This document shows positions 7,887 to 16,948 of a DNA stretch of 64,000 bases, one piece after another (position 1 is the stretch's first letter; every line of letters starts with the position of its first letter). The position numbers were made by a program, and so were the translations under genes. Under the pieces are notes generated by a model that was not told the origin of the DNA, searched no databases, and worked only from the letters and a program-made list of their open reading frames with translations. Origin of the DNA: Oleiagrimonas sp963747595. Lineage in GTDB: Bacteria; Pseudomonadota; Gammaproteobacteria; Xanthomonadales; Rhodanobacteraceae. Location of the stretch: the NCBI GenBank assembly GCA_963747595.1, contig CAVVFO010000003.1, forward strand, positions 186,001 to 250,000, in the 5' to 3' direction.

Positions 7887-8873
7887 TCACCTTGGCGGCT
7901 GCTGGTACACGCCCTGCGCCAGTTGCAGCAGGATCTTCATTTCCTCGCGCAGCGGCAGTGGTGCGATTACTTCGGCATCCGGACCGTACTTGAGTATGTC
8001 CATCAGCAGCTCGCGCGAGTTGGAATATGGTAGCTTCAGCTCGTAGCGGCCATCGGGCAACCATTCGCCCTGCTGCCGGGAGTGCCAGTGCGCATCAGCC
8101 ACCCAGCGTGCGGCGTGTTCGGAAAAGCGGATGGTGGCCCACGCCTTGGGCTTGCCGGCAAAGATGCCGTAGCTGGAGGCCAGGGTCTCGTCGAGTCGCT
8201 GGGTGTCGATGTCCTCGGCGGTTTCGTCGAGCATGCGCGCCTCTTTCATGCGATCGATGGCGAAGCTGCGCAGACCGTCGCGGTCATGGTCCCAGGCGTC
8301 CAGATACCAGTTGTCGCGGTAGTGGGTCAGGCGCTGCGGTGACACGATGCGCCGGCTGTCCGCATCGGTGGTGCGGGCGCGGTAGCCGAAGCGCAGGCGG
8401 CGCCGTTCCAGAACCGCGCCCGCAGTGGTGCGAAACACGTGCTGGTCCAGTTCGCGCGCGCCGTAGGGAATCACCCGGATCCGCGCCATGTCGCCACCGG
8501 ACGGGGTCCCGCGGTGGTCGGAAAGCAGTCGCTCGATCCGCGACTTGAAGGGCGCCAGCGTCCCGGTCAGCACGCCCTGATCGGAGCGTTCGATCAGGGC
8601 GTTGAGCGCCATCAGTGCGGCCAGTTCGTCGCTGGTCAGCCACAGTCCGGGCAGCTCGAAGCGTTCCGCTTCGTTCTCCTCGTAGCGGAATGCGGCCTCT
8701 TCGCCGCCGGCGCTTTCCAGCGGCGCGCCCAGCGCGTCGCGCAGGAATGCAATGTCGCGGTACAGCGTGGCCCGTGAGCAGGCCAGCTCGTCCATCAGGT
8801 GTCCCAGCGAAACCGGATAGCGTGATGCTTTCAGGCGGCGGTGCAGGGTCAGTATGCGCTCGTAGCGATCCAT
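7887..8873 (-). CDS. WYL-domain transcriptional regulator (YafY/DeoR-like HTH)
   Basis: DNA-binding regulator whose WYL domain senses a small ligand or nucleic acid. The 328-aa protein has an N-terminal winged HTH (MDRYERILTLHRRLKASRYP with SRATLYRDIAFLRD as the recognition helix). A central WYL domain contains LTHYRDNWYLDAWDH (the W-Y-L triad), and a C-terminal WCX region ends in ILKYGPDAEVIAPLPLREEM. It leads a two-gene operon with the patatin phospholipase. Targets cannot be deduced. WYL proteins often neighbour defence genes, but nothing here suggests a defence island. Confidence 0.87.
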   Translation of the reverse strand: MDRYERILTLHRRLKASRYPVSLGHLMDELACSRATLYRDIAFLRDALGAPLESAGGEEAAFRYEENEAERFELPGLWLTSDELAALMALNALIERSDQGVLTGTLAPFKSRIERLLSDHRGTPSGGDMARIRVIPYGARELDQHVFRTTAGAVLERRRLRFGYRARTTDADSRRIVSPQRLTHYRDNWYLDAWDHDRDGLRSFAIDRMKEARMLDETAEDIDTQRLDETLASSYGIFAGKPKAWATIRFSEHAARWVADAHWHSRQQGEWLPDGRYELKLPYSNSRELLMDILKYGPDAEVIAPLPLREEMKILLQLAQGVYQQPPR

Positions 8874-9100
8874 GATTGATCTCCGGGCACGTCGAGACGG
8901 CCGTCAGGGAATCTCTGAACAAGTGGGCGCTGATGCCGGCAGCAGTCCCGTCTTGTTGATTTGTGATGCACATCGTGCAGTCTGCGGCCGCTGGTTCGCC
9001 GATTGCGTGGTGCGTTCCGTTGCCAGCCAGGTGCATCAGGCACATAGCATGCGGCCGCGCGAGGGCACCCGCAACCTGATGCGGTGTCGCCGTGGATGAA

Positions 9101-9110
9101 CGGTTATGCT
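9101..9110 (+). promoter_or_regulatory. Probable -10 region, motif CGGTTATGCT
   Basis: TATGCT (9105-9110) lies about 50 nt upstream of the SLC13 start. The same 10-bp motif occurs upstream of two other genes in this window (19221 and 52806). No convincing -35 is seen. Confidence 0.4.
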
Positions 9111-9160
9111 GCGGGTTCGGGTGGGTGGGGTACCCGCGGGATCAGTACGGAGTCGAGTGG

Positions 9161-10933
9161 ATGCATTGGCAAGCCTGGGCCACCGTGGCCATCATCATTG
9201 TCGCCATGGCGCTGTTCGCCAGCGAGCGCGTGCGTATCGACGTGGTGGCACTGATCACGCTCGGCGCGCTGGTCGTGCTGGGCATCATCACGCCGGCTCA
9301 GGCGCTGTCCGGATTCAGCAACGAGGCCACGGTGACGGTGGCGGCGATGTTCGCGTTGAGTCTGGGCATCGAGCGCTCGGGCGCGCTGGAACCGTTGATC
9401 CGGTTGCTCTCGCGCATCCGTCATCCGTGGTTGCTGACGTTGGCGGTGATGCTGGTGATTGCACCGCTGGGTGCCTTCATCAAGAACATCGCGCTGGTGG
9501 CCACGTTCCTGCCGCTGACGTTGCGCGTGTGCGAGAGCACCAAGACCTCGCCGGCGCGCGTGCTGATGCCGATGGCGTTCGCTGCGCAGATGGGCGGAGT
9601 CTGCACGCTGATCGGCACCTCGTCCAACCTGCTGACCGATTCCCTGGCGCGCCAGCACGGGCTGCCGGGATTCGGCGTGTTCGATTTCACCGCCATGGGC
9701 GCGCTGCTGGCGGTCATCGGTATCGCCTACATGATGCTGGTGGGGCGCTGGCTGTTGCCCAAGCATACGGATGTGGGCCTGCCCGAGCAGGTGGATATCG
9801 GCAAGTACGTGACCGAACTGCGTGTGGGCGAGGAATCCAACCTGATCGGCAAGAGCATTGCCGAGGCCAGCCTGGGCGAGCAGTACGGCGTGTATCCGCT
9901 GGAGCTGCTGCGCGGCGAGCGCCGCATGTGGTCGCCGCGTTCGCAGCACATCGCCGTCAACGATGTGCTGCTGGTGCGTGGCGACTGGGACAAGATCGAG
10001 GAATTCCAGCGGCGCGCCAACCTGAGTAGTGCACCGCAGCGGCGCTATGCGCCGGAGACGGGGCATGCCCGGGTGATGGCGGAGATCATGGTGGCCCCGG
10101 CCAGCTCCATCGAGGGGCGGCAGCTGGGCGAGACCGAACTCAACTGGCGGTATGACGCCACCATACTGGCCATTCACCGGCGCGGACAGATCCTGCGCGA
10201 GAAGCTGGCCGATGTCAGTTTGGCGGTCGGCGACGTGCTGCTGGTCCTGGTCGACGAGGCGGTCGTGCCGCGGCTGCGCGCCGACGAGGGGCTGGTGGTG
10301 CTGAGCCAGCGCGAGGAGCGCCCACGCACCTCGCATCGGGCGATTCTGGCGGTCGGCATCATGATTGGGGTGGTGGCCACCGCGGGCCTGCACCTGTTGT
10401 CCATCCCCATCGCTGCCATCTGCGGCGTGGTGGCCATGGCGCTGTGCCGCTGCTTCGGCCGCAAGGATGTCTATGAAGGCATCGACTGGAAGATCATCAT
10501 CCTGCTGGGTGCGATTTTGCCCCTGGGCATCGCCATCGAGAAGACCGGGCTGTCGCACGTCGTGGTCACCGGCGGCATGCAGCTGGTGGGCGAGCACGGA
10601 CCCATCGCGGCATTGCTGCTGGTGTATCTGCTGACCGCGCTGATGACCGAGCTGATGGGACATAACCCGTCAGTCGTGCTGATGGTCGGCATTGCCGTGT
10701 CGGTGGCACACGCGGTGGGGGCCGATCCGCAGCCATTCATCGTGGCCGTGGCGTTCGCCGCCGCAACCTCGTTCGCCACGCCGGTCGGCTATCCCACCAA
10801 CACCATGGTGTATTACGCCGGCGGCTACCGCTTCACCGATTTCATGAAAGTGGGCATTCCGCTGATCCTGATGTTCTGCGCGCTGTCCATGTGGCTGATT
10901 CCGCAGTTCTGGCCGTTCCATCCGGGGCACTAG
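9161..10933 (+). CDS. SLC13/DASS-type permease with two TrkA-C domains
   Basis: Sodium- or proton-coupled anion transporter of the ion-transporter superfamily, in the branch carrying sulfate, dicarboxylates or similar anions. The 590-aa protein has about 10-11 membrane segments in two halves (first half includes SGFSNEATVTVAAMFALS and CTLIGTSSNLL; second half includes DWKIIILLGAILPLGIAIEKTG and FATPVGYPTNTMVYYAGGY). Between them are two RCK_C/TrkA-C domains (about residues 210-290 and 315-395) that probably sense a ligand in the cytoplasm. Start at 9161 follows GGAG at proper distance; an upstream in-frame ATG at 9092 lies before the probable -10 and is rejected. Its stop codon touches the palindromic element. 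Confidence 0.87.
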   Translation: MHWQAWATVAIIIVAMALFASERVRIDVVALITLGALVVLGIITPAQALSGFSNEATVTVAAMFALSLGIERSGALEPLIRLLSRIRHPWLLTLAVMLVIAPLGAFIKNIALVATFLPLTLRVCESTKTSPARVLMPMAFAAQMGGVCTLIGTSSNLLTDSLARQHGLPGFGVFDFTAMGALLAVIGIAYMMLVGRWLLPKHTDVGLPEQVDIGKYVTELRVGEESNLIGKSIAEASLGEQYGVYPLELLRGERRMWSPRSQHIAVNDVLLVRGDWDKIEEFQRRANLSSAPQRRYAPETGHARVMAEIMVAPASSIEGRQLGETELNWRYDATILAIHRRGQILREKLADVSLAVGDVLLVLVDEAVVPRLRADEGLVVLSQREERPRTSHRAILAVGIMIGVVATAGLHLLSIPIAAICGVVAMALCRCFGRKDVYEGIDWKIIILLGAILPLGIAIEKTGLSHVVVTGGMQLVGEHGPIAALLLVYLLTALMTELMGHNPSVVLMVGIAVSVAHAVGADPQPFIVAVAFAAATSFATPVGYPTNTMVYYAGGYRFTDFMKVGIPLILMFCALSMWLIPQFWPFHPGH

Positions 10934-11221
10934 TGTACTGCTTCACATTATTTGACCCATTCAGAGCCAAGCGCACGGGGCATGGCAAGGCGCAGCGCGC
11001 CGCCAAGGGTTGTTCCCTTGGCAAGTGCTGCAACGCCGCCATGGCCCGTGCGCCTGGCTCCCGAAGAGCCTGCCCCGGACTTGATCCGGGGGCGAGCCGC
11101 TGGGCGCCCGTCTGCCGCGGCGCATCCGCTTGAAAAGGAACCACCTTTGCGGCGCGAATGTACCTTGCAGCCGAACGCCCAGCGACTCGCTGAATGGGTC
11201 AAATAGTGCGAAGCAGTACAC
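10933..11221. repeat. 289-bp MITE-like palindromic element
   Basis: The ends form an almost perfect terminal inverted repeat of about 31-32 bp: GTGTACTGCTTC at the left and its complement GAAGCAGTACAC at the right, with only two mismatches (10934-10964 against 11190-11220). The interior is also a looser inverted repeat of about 110 nt per arm, with GCGCCGC-AAGG-TTCC-TT-CAAG matching on both sides. The centre is hairpin CCCCGGA-CTTGA-TCCGGGG. No open frame of family-like composition is present. The left end begins at the last base of the SLC13 stop codon. No clear target-site duplication is seen. Transcribed, it would fold into one long hairpin and could act as terminator or 3' stabiliser. Confidence 0.7.
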
Positions 11222-11512
11222 CAGGGGCGTGTGCGATGCACGGCGTGGGGCGGCCTCCGGGTTCGCAACTGCAGGCGGCGCCTTTCACCACGCCGCCGGG
11301 GAACCGGCATGCGCGCCTTGCGCTCCACGTCTCCCACGGCGGCCGGCCGATCCCGCTCTGCAGGGTTTCCATCGCCCGGGCAGCCGGGCGCTGCTGCGCG
11401 GTTGCGGTCAAAGTCTCTACAATCGCTCCGGTGCAGCGTGGGCGTGCATTCCGGTAGTCGGATGGGTGTGGTGCCACGGCAAATTCAGGCGAGCGCGGAG
11501 GAGTCCCGGCCC

Positions 11513-12322
11513 ATGGTGTCAATGAGATCGAGCGGCGCGTTTTGCGTGGCGGCTCTGGAGTTGTTCCACAGCATCGGTTACGGCATCTGGGCCGTCATCG
11601 GCGCCGCGCTGGCGTTCAACCTGGATCTGGATGGGCGCGGCGGGGTGCTGGTGCCGTTGCTGCTGGGCCTGGTGTTCATCGCCGTGGGCCAGGCGGGTAC
11701 CGTGCTGGCGGATCTGGGGCCGCGCCGCTGGCGTGCCGCCGCGCGCTCACTGAGCGGGCCGCGGCCGCGGCCCGAATCCCTGCTGGCGCTGTTCACGTTC
11801 GTGGTCATGCTGGCTCTTGCCGGTCTGGTGCGTGGCGACAACACATTCTGGGCCACGCGTGCACTTGGCGCGTTGTTGCCGGTCAGCTGCGTGGTCACGT
11901 TGCTTGTTGCGCGGCGGCAGCGGCATGAGGCGCCGGCGCCGCTGCGATTGCGGCCGGGAGGCCTGCTGGCAATCGTTTTCTGCGGTGGGCTGTGGCTGTG
12001 GTTGATCATGACGCTGCAGAACCCGCCACCCTCCCCGCAGAGCGTGTGCCCCTTGCTGCTGGGGTTGTTGATGGCAGGCATGGGGGCCTGGTTGTCGACG
12101 CAGATGCCGCCGACACGGTCGGTTTCTGACGAAAAGCTGAATCACCGATTGGTCATCGTGCTTGCCTTCACGGCACCATGTCTGCTGCTTGTGGCAGCGA
12201 GCATGTGGCATGGATACAGCGTCATGGCGGCGATCGCAGCGCTCAGCTGCCAGGTCGGACTGAGTATCAATGAACTGCTGCACGCCCCGTCGGCGTTCAG
12301 CGTGCGGCGCCCCCGCGCCTGA
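11513..12322 (+). CDS. Polytopic membrane protein of unknown function
   Basis: 269 aa with about 7-8 hydrophobic segments (for example SIGYGIWAVIGAALAFNL, VLVPLLLGLVFIAVGQAG, LLALFTFVVMLALAGLV, LLAIVFCGGLWLWLIM). I do not recognise the family. The start at 11513 is chosen for the GGAGGAG about 10 nt upstream; a second ATG lies 9 nt later, and earlier in-frame ATGs have no ribosome-binding site. A TACAAT at 11418-11423 may be its -10. Codon use and GC look like the neighbours. Gene order (after the MITE-like element, before the DUF481 protein) gives no functional clue. Confidence 0.6.
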   Translation: MVSMRSSGAFCVAALELFHSIGYGIWAVIGAALAFNLDLDGRGGVLVPLLLGLVFIAVGQAGTVLADLGPRRWRAAARSLSGPRPRPESLLALFTFVVMLALAGLVRGDNTFWATRALGALLPVSCVVTLLVARRQRHEAPAPLRLRPGGLLAIVFCGGLWLWLIMTLQNPPPSPQSVCPLLLGLLMAGMGAWLSTQMPPTRSVSDEKLNHRLVIVLAFTAPCLLLVAASMWHGYSVMAAIAALSCQVGLSINELLHAPSAFSVRRPRA

Positions 12323-12393
12323 GGTCGCCGCGCCGTCTGCGGCGCTCGCGTACACTGGTTTGCCCTTTCCCCAAAAAAGTTCAGTGAGATTCC

Positions 12394-13203
12394 ATGAAAA
12401 AATCATGCATGTTGCTTCCCCTGGGCGCGATGCTGGCGCTGCCCGCCGTGGCCATGGCGCAGGACAACTCTGCCGCCAAGCACAACGGCTGGACCGGCTC
12501 CGGCGAATTGGGGTTCGCCCAGTCCAGCGGCAACTCGCGTACGCAGAACATCAACGCCAAGCTGGGTCTCAAGCAGGAAAACGAGCGCTGGAAGAACAGT
12601 TTCTCGCTGACCGCGCTGCGTTCCAAGGGCGATGTGGCCGTGGTCGATGCCCAGGGCAATACGGTGACCCAGTTCAGCACCACCGCCAACCGTTACACCG
12701 GCGAAGCCTCGGTGGGTTACAAGTTCGATCCACGCAGCTATCTGGTCAACGCGTTGCGCTATGAGCACGATGATTTCGGCTCGAACATCTGGCAGGCCAC
12801 CTATTCCATCGGCTATGGCTATATCGCCCTGAAAAATGCCCGCACCGAGTTGTCGTTCGAGGCCGGCCCCGGTTACAAGCGCTACAAGCCGGCGGACAGC
12901 ACCATCACCAATGCTCAGGGCCATACCGTGCGCGTGCCTTCGGCCGTGCGGTCGGAAGTCATTGCGCGCGGCCTGGTCAACTACAAGTACCATCTGACCC
13001 AGAACACCGCGTTCGAGAATACGCTGTTGATCGAAGCGGGGTCGAAAAATACCTATCTGCAGAACGATGCGGGTCTGTCCGTCGACGTCACGCAAAAGCT
13101 GGCGCTGAAGCTGGGCTACCAGGTGCGTTACAACAGCGACGTGTCGGACAACACCCTGCATACGGACAAGCTGTACACCACCAACCTGGTCTACAACTTC
13201 TGA
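12394..13203 (+). CDS. DUF481 (YdiY-like) outer-membrane beta-barrel protein
   Basis: 269 aa with signal peptide MKKSCMLLPLGAMLALPAVA cut near AMAQ. The rest is alternating aromatic/polar strands (NGWTGSGELGFAQSSGNSRT, GYKFDPRSYLVNALRYEHD, AGPGYKRYKPADSTI) and ends in ...NLVYNF. The terminal Phe is the usual BamA-recognised end of outer-membrane barrels. DUF481 proteins (E. coli YdiY, salt-induced) have no firmly known function. It is probably monocistronic: a TACACT -10-like element lies about 40 nt upstream, and hemC converges from the other side. Confidence 0.85.
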   Translation: MKKSCMLLPLGAMLALPAVAMAQDNSAAKHNGWTGSGELGFAQSSGNSRTQNINAKLGLKQENERWKNSFSLTALRSKGDVAVVDAQGNTVTQFSTTANRYTGEASVGYKFDPRSYLVNALRYEHDDFGSNIWQATYSIGYGYIALKNARTELSFEAGPGYKRYKPADSTITNAQGHTVRVPSAVRSEVIARGLVNYKYHLTQNTAFENTLLIEAGSKNTYLQNDAGLSVDVTQKLALKLGYQVRYNSDVSDNTLHTDKLYTTNLVYNF

Positions 13204-13258
13204 GACGATCCCTGCATCCCGTGGACGGAACGGATGACCAGGACATCCATCGCGGGCT

Positions 13259-14188
13259 TCAGGAAGCGCCGGGTTGCCGCTCCAGCACTTCCGCGGCGCC
13301 TTGTGCCAGCAGCAGGTCGGCGACTTCGCGACCCAGCGCCACGGCCGCATCCGGCGGGGCGCTGGCACGGGCGCGCAGCAGCGTTCCGCTGACCACGTCG
13401 CCGACCATGCCGAACAGCGTGGATTCGGTTTCGCCGGCCACACACCAGGCGCCGATCGGCACGCTGCAGTTGCCGCCCAGCGCCGCGTTCATGGCGCGCT
13501 CGGCGGCCACCGTGGATTGTGTCTGCGGATCATTCAACGGCGCCAGCAGCTCGGCGGCACGGGCATCGTCCGCACGTGCCTCCACGGCGATGGCTGCCTG
13601 GCCCGGCGCGGGCAACCAGACGGGTGCCTCCAGCCGGGCCCGGATGCGTTCGCCCAGGCCCAGCCGTTCCAGACCGGCGCAGGCCAGGATGATGGCGTCG
13701 TACGTGCCGGCATCCAGTTTCGCCAGGCGCGTATTGACGTTGCCGCGCAGGTCCAGCAGCTCGATGTCCGGGCGCAGATCGCGCAGCAGGGCCTGACGGC
13801 GCAGCGACGATGTACCCACACGGGCGCCGTGCGGCAGCTCGGCGAGTGTGTCGAAGCGCGCGCTGACGAAAGCATCCGCGGCGTCGGCGCGCGACAGGAT
13901 GGCGTGCAGCGCCAGGCCGTGGTCCAGCGTGGCCGGTACATCCTTCAGCGAATGCACCGCGATGTCGGCGCGCCCCTCCAGCATCGCCACTTCCAGCTCC
14001 TTGAGGAACAGGCCCTTGCCGCCGATCGTCGCCAGCGAGCGATCCTGCACCTCGTCGCCGCGCGTGGACATGGGCACCAGCTCCACGGTCAGCGATGGGT
14101 GCGCTTGCCGCAGCAGGGCGGCGACATGTTCTGCCTGCCACAGCGCCAGTGCGCTCTTGCGCGTGGCGATACGAAACGGCGTGGTCAT
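13259..14188 (-). CDS. hemC: Hydroxymethylbilane synthase (porphobilinogen deaminase)
   Basis: Polymerises four porphobilinogen units to hydroxymethylbilane in heme synthesis. 309 aa, standard length. Seen: FRIATRKSALALWQAE, TRGDEVQD, GGKGLFLKELE, HSLKDVP, RRQALLRDLRPDI, DLRGNVNTRL, and LGGNCSVPIG where Cys241 anchors the dipyrromethane cofactor. It lies downstream of algZ-algR in the same direction, the arrangement known in Pseudomonas and other gammaproteobacteria; an 87-nt gap separates it from algR. Confidence 0.96.
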   Translation of the reverse strand: MTTPFRIATRKSALALWQAEHVAALLRQAHPSLTVELVPMSTRGDEVQDRSLATIGGKGLFLKELEVAMLEGRADIAVHSLKDVPATLDHGLALHAILSRADAADAFVSARFDTLAELPHGARVGTSSLRRQALLRDLRPDIELLDLRGNVNTRLAKLDAGTYDAIILACAGLERLGLGERIRARLEAPVWLPAPGQAAIAVEARADDARAAELLAPLNDPQTQSTVAAERAMNAALGGNCSVPIGAWCVAGETESTLFGMVGDVVSGTLLRARASAPPDAAVALGREVADLLLAQGAAEVLERQPGAS

Positions 14189-14275
14189 GCGGCTGATGTC
14201 GGTGCGGGGGAGGGCGTGCGCGGCATGTGCACAGTGTCGCCTTTCCGGCCGTTGCAGTCATCCCCCCGCTGCCGG

Positions 14276-14995
14276 TTATCCGTTGCGCAGCACGCGCCGC
14301 AGCGCCGGCAGGTTGCGGCGGCTGACGTCCGGCATGGCGTCGCTGCCGCTGAGGCGAACCACGACCCGGCCGTCAGCCAGGGTTTTCAGGCCCAGCATGC
14401 GCTGCACGGCCACCAGACAGTTGCGATGCACGCGCACCAACTGGTCGGGATGGGCCTGGTGCAGGCTGCGCAGCGAGGACTCGGTCAGTGCCTCGCCGTG
14501 CGCGTGATGCACCGTGACGTATTTGTCATCGGCAGCGAGGTAGATCACATCGTTCAGCGGGATGCGGCGCTGTTCATCGCGCAGGCGCACCACCAGCGCC
14601 TCCGCTGGGGCGGCGTCCGCATGTCGCCCCCGCAGGCGCATGGCGCGCTCCAGTGCTTCGCGCAGGCGCGCGAGACGGACCGGCTTCAGCACGTAGTCGG
14701 CAGCGCCCACCTCGAAGGCATGTGCGGCATGCTGCGCATGGGCCGTGCAGAAGATCACCTGCGGCGCATGCGGCAGGCGGCTCAGGCGGGTGGCCAGTTC
14801 GGTGCCGGGGCCACCGGGCATGTCGATATCCAGCAACAGCACGTCCGCCTGCGTCTGCGCGCACGTCTCCCAGGCGGAGTCGGCATCCGCGGCCTGGGCC
14901 ACGAGTTCGACCTCATCGCATTGCGTGAGCAGTGCCGCCAGTCGCGCACGCGCCAGCGGCTCGTCGTCTGCGATCAGCACGCGCAGCATGCTCAT
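14276..14995 (-). CDS. algR: LytTR response regulator (AlgR-like)
   Basis: Receiver plus LytTR DNA-binding regulator, 239 aa. The receiver holds acidic pair ADDEP (Asp10, Asp11), phospho-acceptor Asp56 in LLLDIDMPG, and LKPV (Lys switch). The LytTR domain begins around residue 140 (IYLAADDKYVTVHH, LVRVHRNCLVAVQRM). Its ATG overlaps the stop of the sensor kinase gene as ATGA, so the two are translationally coupled. In Pseudomonas the homologue controls alginate and twitching; the regulon here is unknown. If the kinase is truly broken (see next entry), this regulator would lack its cognate input. Confidence 0.9.
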   Translation of the reverse strand: MSMLRVLIADDEPLARARLAALLTQCDEVELVAQAADADSAWETCAQTQADVLLLDIDMPGGPGTELATRLSRLPHAPQVIFCTAHAQHAAHAFEVGAADYVLKPVRLARLREALERAMRLRGRHADAAPAEALVVRLRDEQRRIPLNDVIYLAADDKYVTVHHAHGEALTESSLRSLHQAHPDQLVRVHRNCLVAVQRMLGLKTLADGRVVVRLSGSDAMPDVSRRNLPALRRVLRNG

Positions 14996-16096
14996 GCCGG
15001 GCTCCCGTGCGTCTGGTCATCGTGCATCGCCTGCGGCCGGGCGGTGCCCAGCGGGAGGCGCAGCGTGACCATGAAGCGTGCGTCCGCCGCCGCTGGGAGC
15101 CCCGCGCCGACGATGCGCGTATCGATGCTGCCGCGCGCGCCGAAATGATAGGCCACGCGTTGACGCACGTTGTCCAGGCCATGGCCGGTGCCGCCTGCAG
15201 AAGGCTCGACCGGCAGCGGATTGTCGATCGTCAGCTCGAGCACGCCGTCATGACACCGGCCCTGCATGTGCAGCGTGCCACCCTCGCGCCGCGGCTGGAT
15301 GCCGTGGTGCACGGCATTTTCCACCAGCGGCTGCAGCAGCAGGCGCGGCAGCGACATGGTGCCGGGCAGCTCCTGCAGATCGCGTTCGATGTGCAGGCGC
15401 GGCCCCAGGCGCAGCTGCTCGATGGCCAGATACTGCTCCACCAGCGCCAGCTCTTCGGCCAGTGTGCCGGTGCCCTCGCTGCTGAGCGCGGCGCGGAACA
15501 GATCGGCCAAGTCCTCGATGGTGCGCTCCGCGGCTGCCGGATCCACGCGCACCAGTGCGGCCACGGTGTTCATGCTGTTGAACAGGAAGTGCGGGCGGAT
15601 CCGCGCCTGCAGCGCCTCGACCTGCGCCCGTGACACGGCACGCAGACGCGCTTGCCACTGCGCCAGGACGTAGAAATAGCGCAGCAGCGCCGCGCCGATC
15701 AGTGCGGCGACGGCGGCATTGCCGAAAATGAAACGACGCGCGCTGATGCGGGGTCAGGCGGGTCTGCAGCGCGTGGTCGAGCCACCATATCAATGCGCTG
15801 GCCAACAGCACAGTGCCCACGATGACCAGCCATGCCAGCACGTATGCACCCACGCCGGGCAGCCGTTCCAGCGGCGCGCGCAGCTTGCACAGCAGGACGG
15901 CGTTGATCAGCGCCAGCCAGACCGCCAGCAGGGCGGCAGTGCTGTAGTCGGTGAAATGCAGGTCGCTGCCGGGCGCCAGCAGCATGACGCTGACGGTCAG
16001 GCCGGCCACCAGCAGCAGCGCGAACAGCACCGGCAGGCTGCAGAAGTCCGGCAGCCGTGCCACCTCGTTGTCTGCCCGGATCTCGCTGGTGTCCAC
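14992..16096 (-). pseudogene. algZ: LytS/AlgZ-like sensor histidine kinase, frameshifted
   Basis: Membrane sensor kinase partner of AlgR. The N-terminal part (GTG at 16096, VDTSEIRADNEVARLPDFCS, then four hydrophobic segments) runs in one frame to about 15753. The rest, FGNAAVAALIGAALLRYFYV, then ALQARIRPHFLFNSMNTVAALV (phospho-acceptor His in the His_kinase domain) and the ATPase core LLLQPLVENAVHHGIQP, is in another frame. Removing one base of the GGGG run at 15750-15753 restores a continuous protein of about 367 aa with normal family layout. No other defect is visible, so an assembly error or very recent mutation is likely. Confidence 0.75.
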
Positions 16097-16188
16097 CGAT
16101 TCCCCCGCCGCGGATGCGTCTTGCTTTGCCAATCTACCGTGTTCTGGCGTCGCCTGTCGTGATCCCCGGCACGCACGGCAGATGCCGG

Positions 16189-16859
16189 CTACGCGCGCAG
16201 GCGCGGGCCCAGCCACTGCGTCAGCGCGGCGATTTCCTCGGCGCAGACCTGATGCGCCATGGGATAGGTATGCCAGTCGACGGATAATCGAGGGCCTGCA
16301 GCCATTGCCGTGACATCTCGCCCAGGGCCAGCGGCACCACCGGATCGGCGCTGCCGTGGCCCCAGAAAATGGGGATGTGCGCGTTGGCTGCGCTGCGTTC
16401 GCTGGCCAGCGCTTCATGCAGTGGCAGATAGGTGGACAGCGCCACGATCCCGGCCAGCGGTTGCGCATGCCGCAGCCCCGCGCTGAGCGCGATGGCGCCA
16501 CCTTGCGAGAACCCGGCCAGAACGATGCGTTCCGTCGGCACTCCGCGTTCGATCTCACGTGCAATCAGCGCGTCGACCTGTTGCACCGACTCGCGGATGC
16601 CGACGGCATCCTGCTTGCTGGCGATATCGGCGCCGACGATGTCGTACCAGGCGCGCATGGACATGCCGCCGTTGATGGTCACCGGACGCTGCGGCGCATG
16701 CGGGAACACGAAGCGCAGCGGCGGCCAGTCCGCGGCCACCAGTTCCGGCACGATCGGTGCAAAGTCGTTGCCGTCGGCGCCCAGCCCGTGCAGCCAGATG
16801 ATGCTGTGGGTGGGATTGGCGGCGGTTTCGCGTTCGATGCTGGAAAGCAGGGTGGGCAT
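16189..16859 (-). CDS. Carboxylesterase/alpha-beta hydrolase (EstB/YpfH-like), frameshifted near its end
   Basis: Serine esterase of the phospholipase/carboxylesterase family (about 223 aa when repaired). Seen: IIWLHGLGADGNDF (oxyanion loop), LAGFSQGGAIAL (nucleophile Ser), HGSADPVVPL (Asp). Starting from ATG 16859 (MPTLLSSIER), the main frame runs to about 16281, where one base appears missing. Unrepaired it ends at 16221 in an unrelated tail. In the shifted frame the expected ending VDWHTYPMAHQVCAEEIAAL with the catalytic His continues to a stop at 16189. So the His of the triad is present in the DNA but outside the open frame. Confidence 0.78.
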
Positions 16860-16948
16860 GATGGTGGGCAGGGAGTCGAAAACCCCAAGCATAGCGCGCC
16901 GCACCGCTGTCCGAAGAGCGGCACGGCGCGTGGGCTGTCATCGGCAGG

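Noticed and set aside
7887..8873. WYL regulator plus patatin phospholipase as a possible anti-phage operon (CBASS-like)
   Set aside because: No CD-NTase, ubiquitin-like or other defence partner nearby, and the phospholipase resembles housekeeping RssA-type proteins.
8910..8935. Sequence GGGAATCTCTGAACAAGT upstream of the WYL regulator, similar to some IS5-type ends
   Set aside because: No partner repeat or transposase nearby; too short to call.
9104..10663. Long open frame (519 codons) antisense to the SLC13 permease gene
   Set aside because: Rich in His, Gln and Arg without domains, caused by high-GC codon bias opposite a real membrane protein gene.
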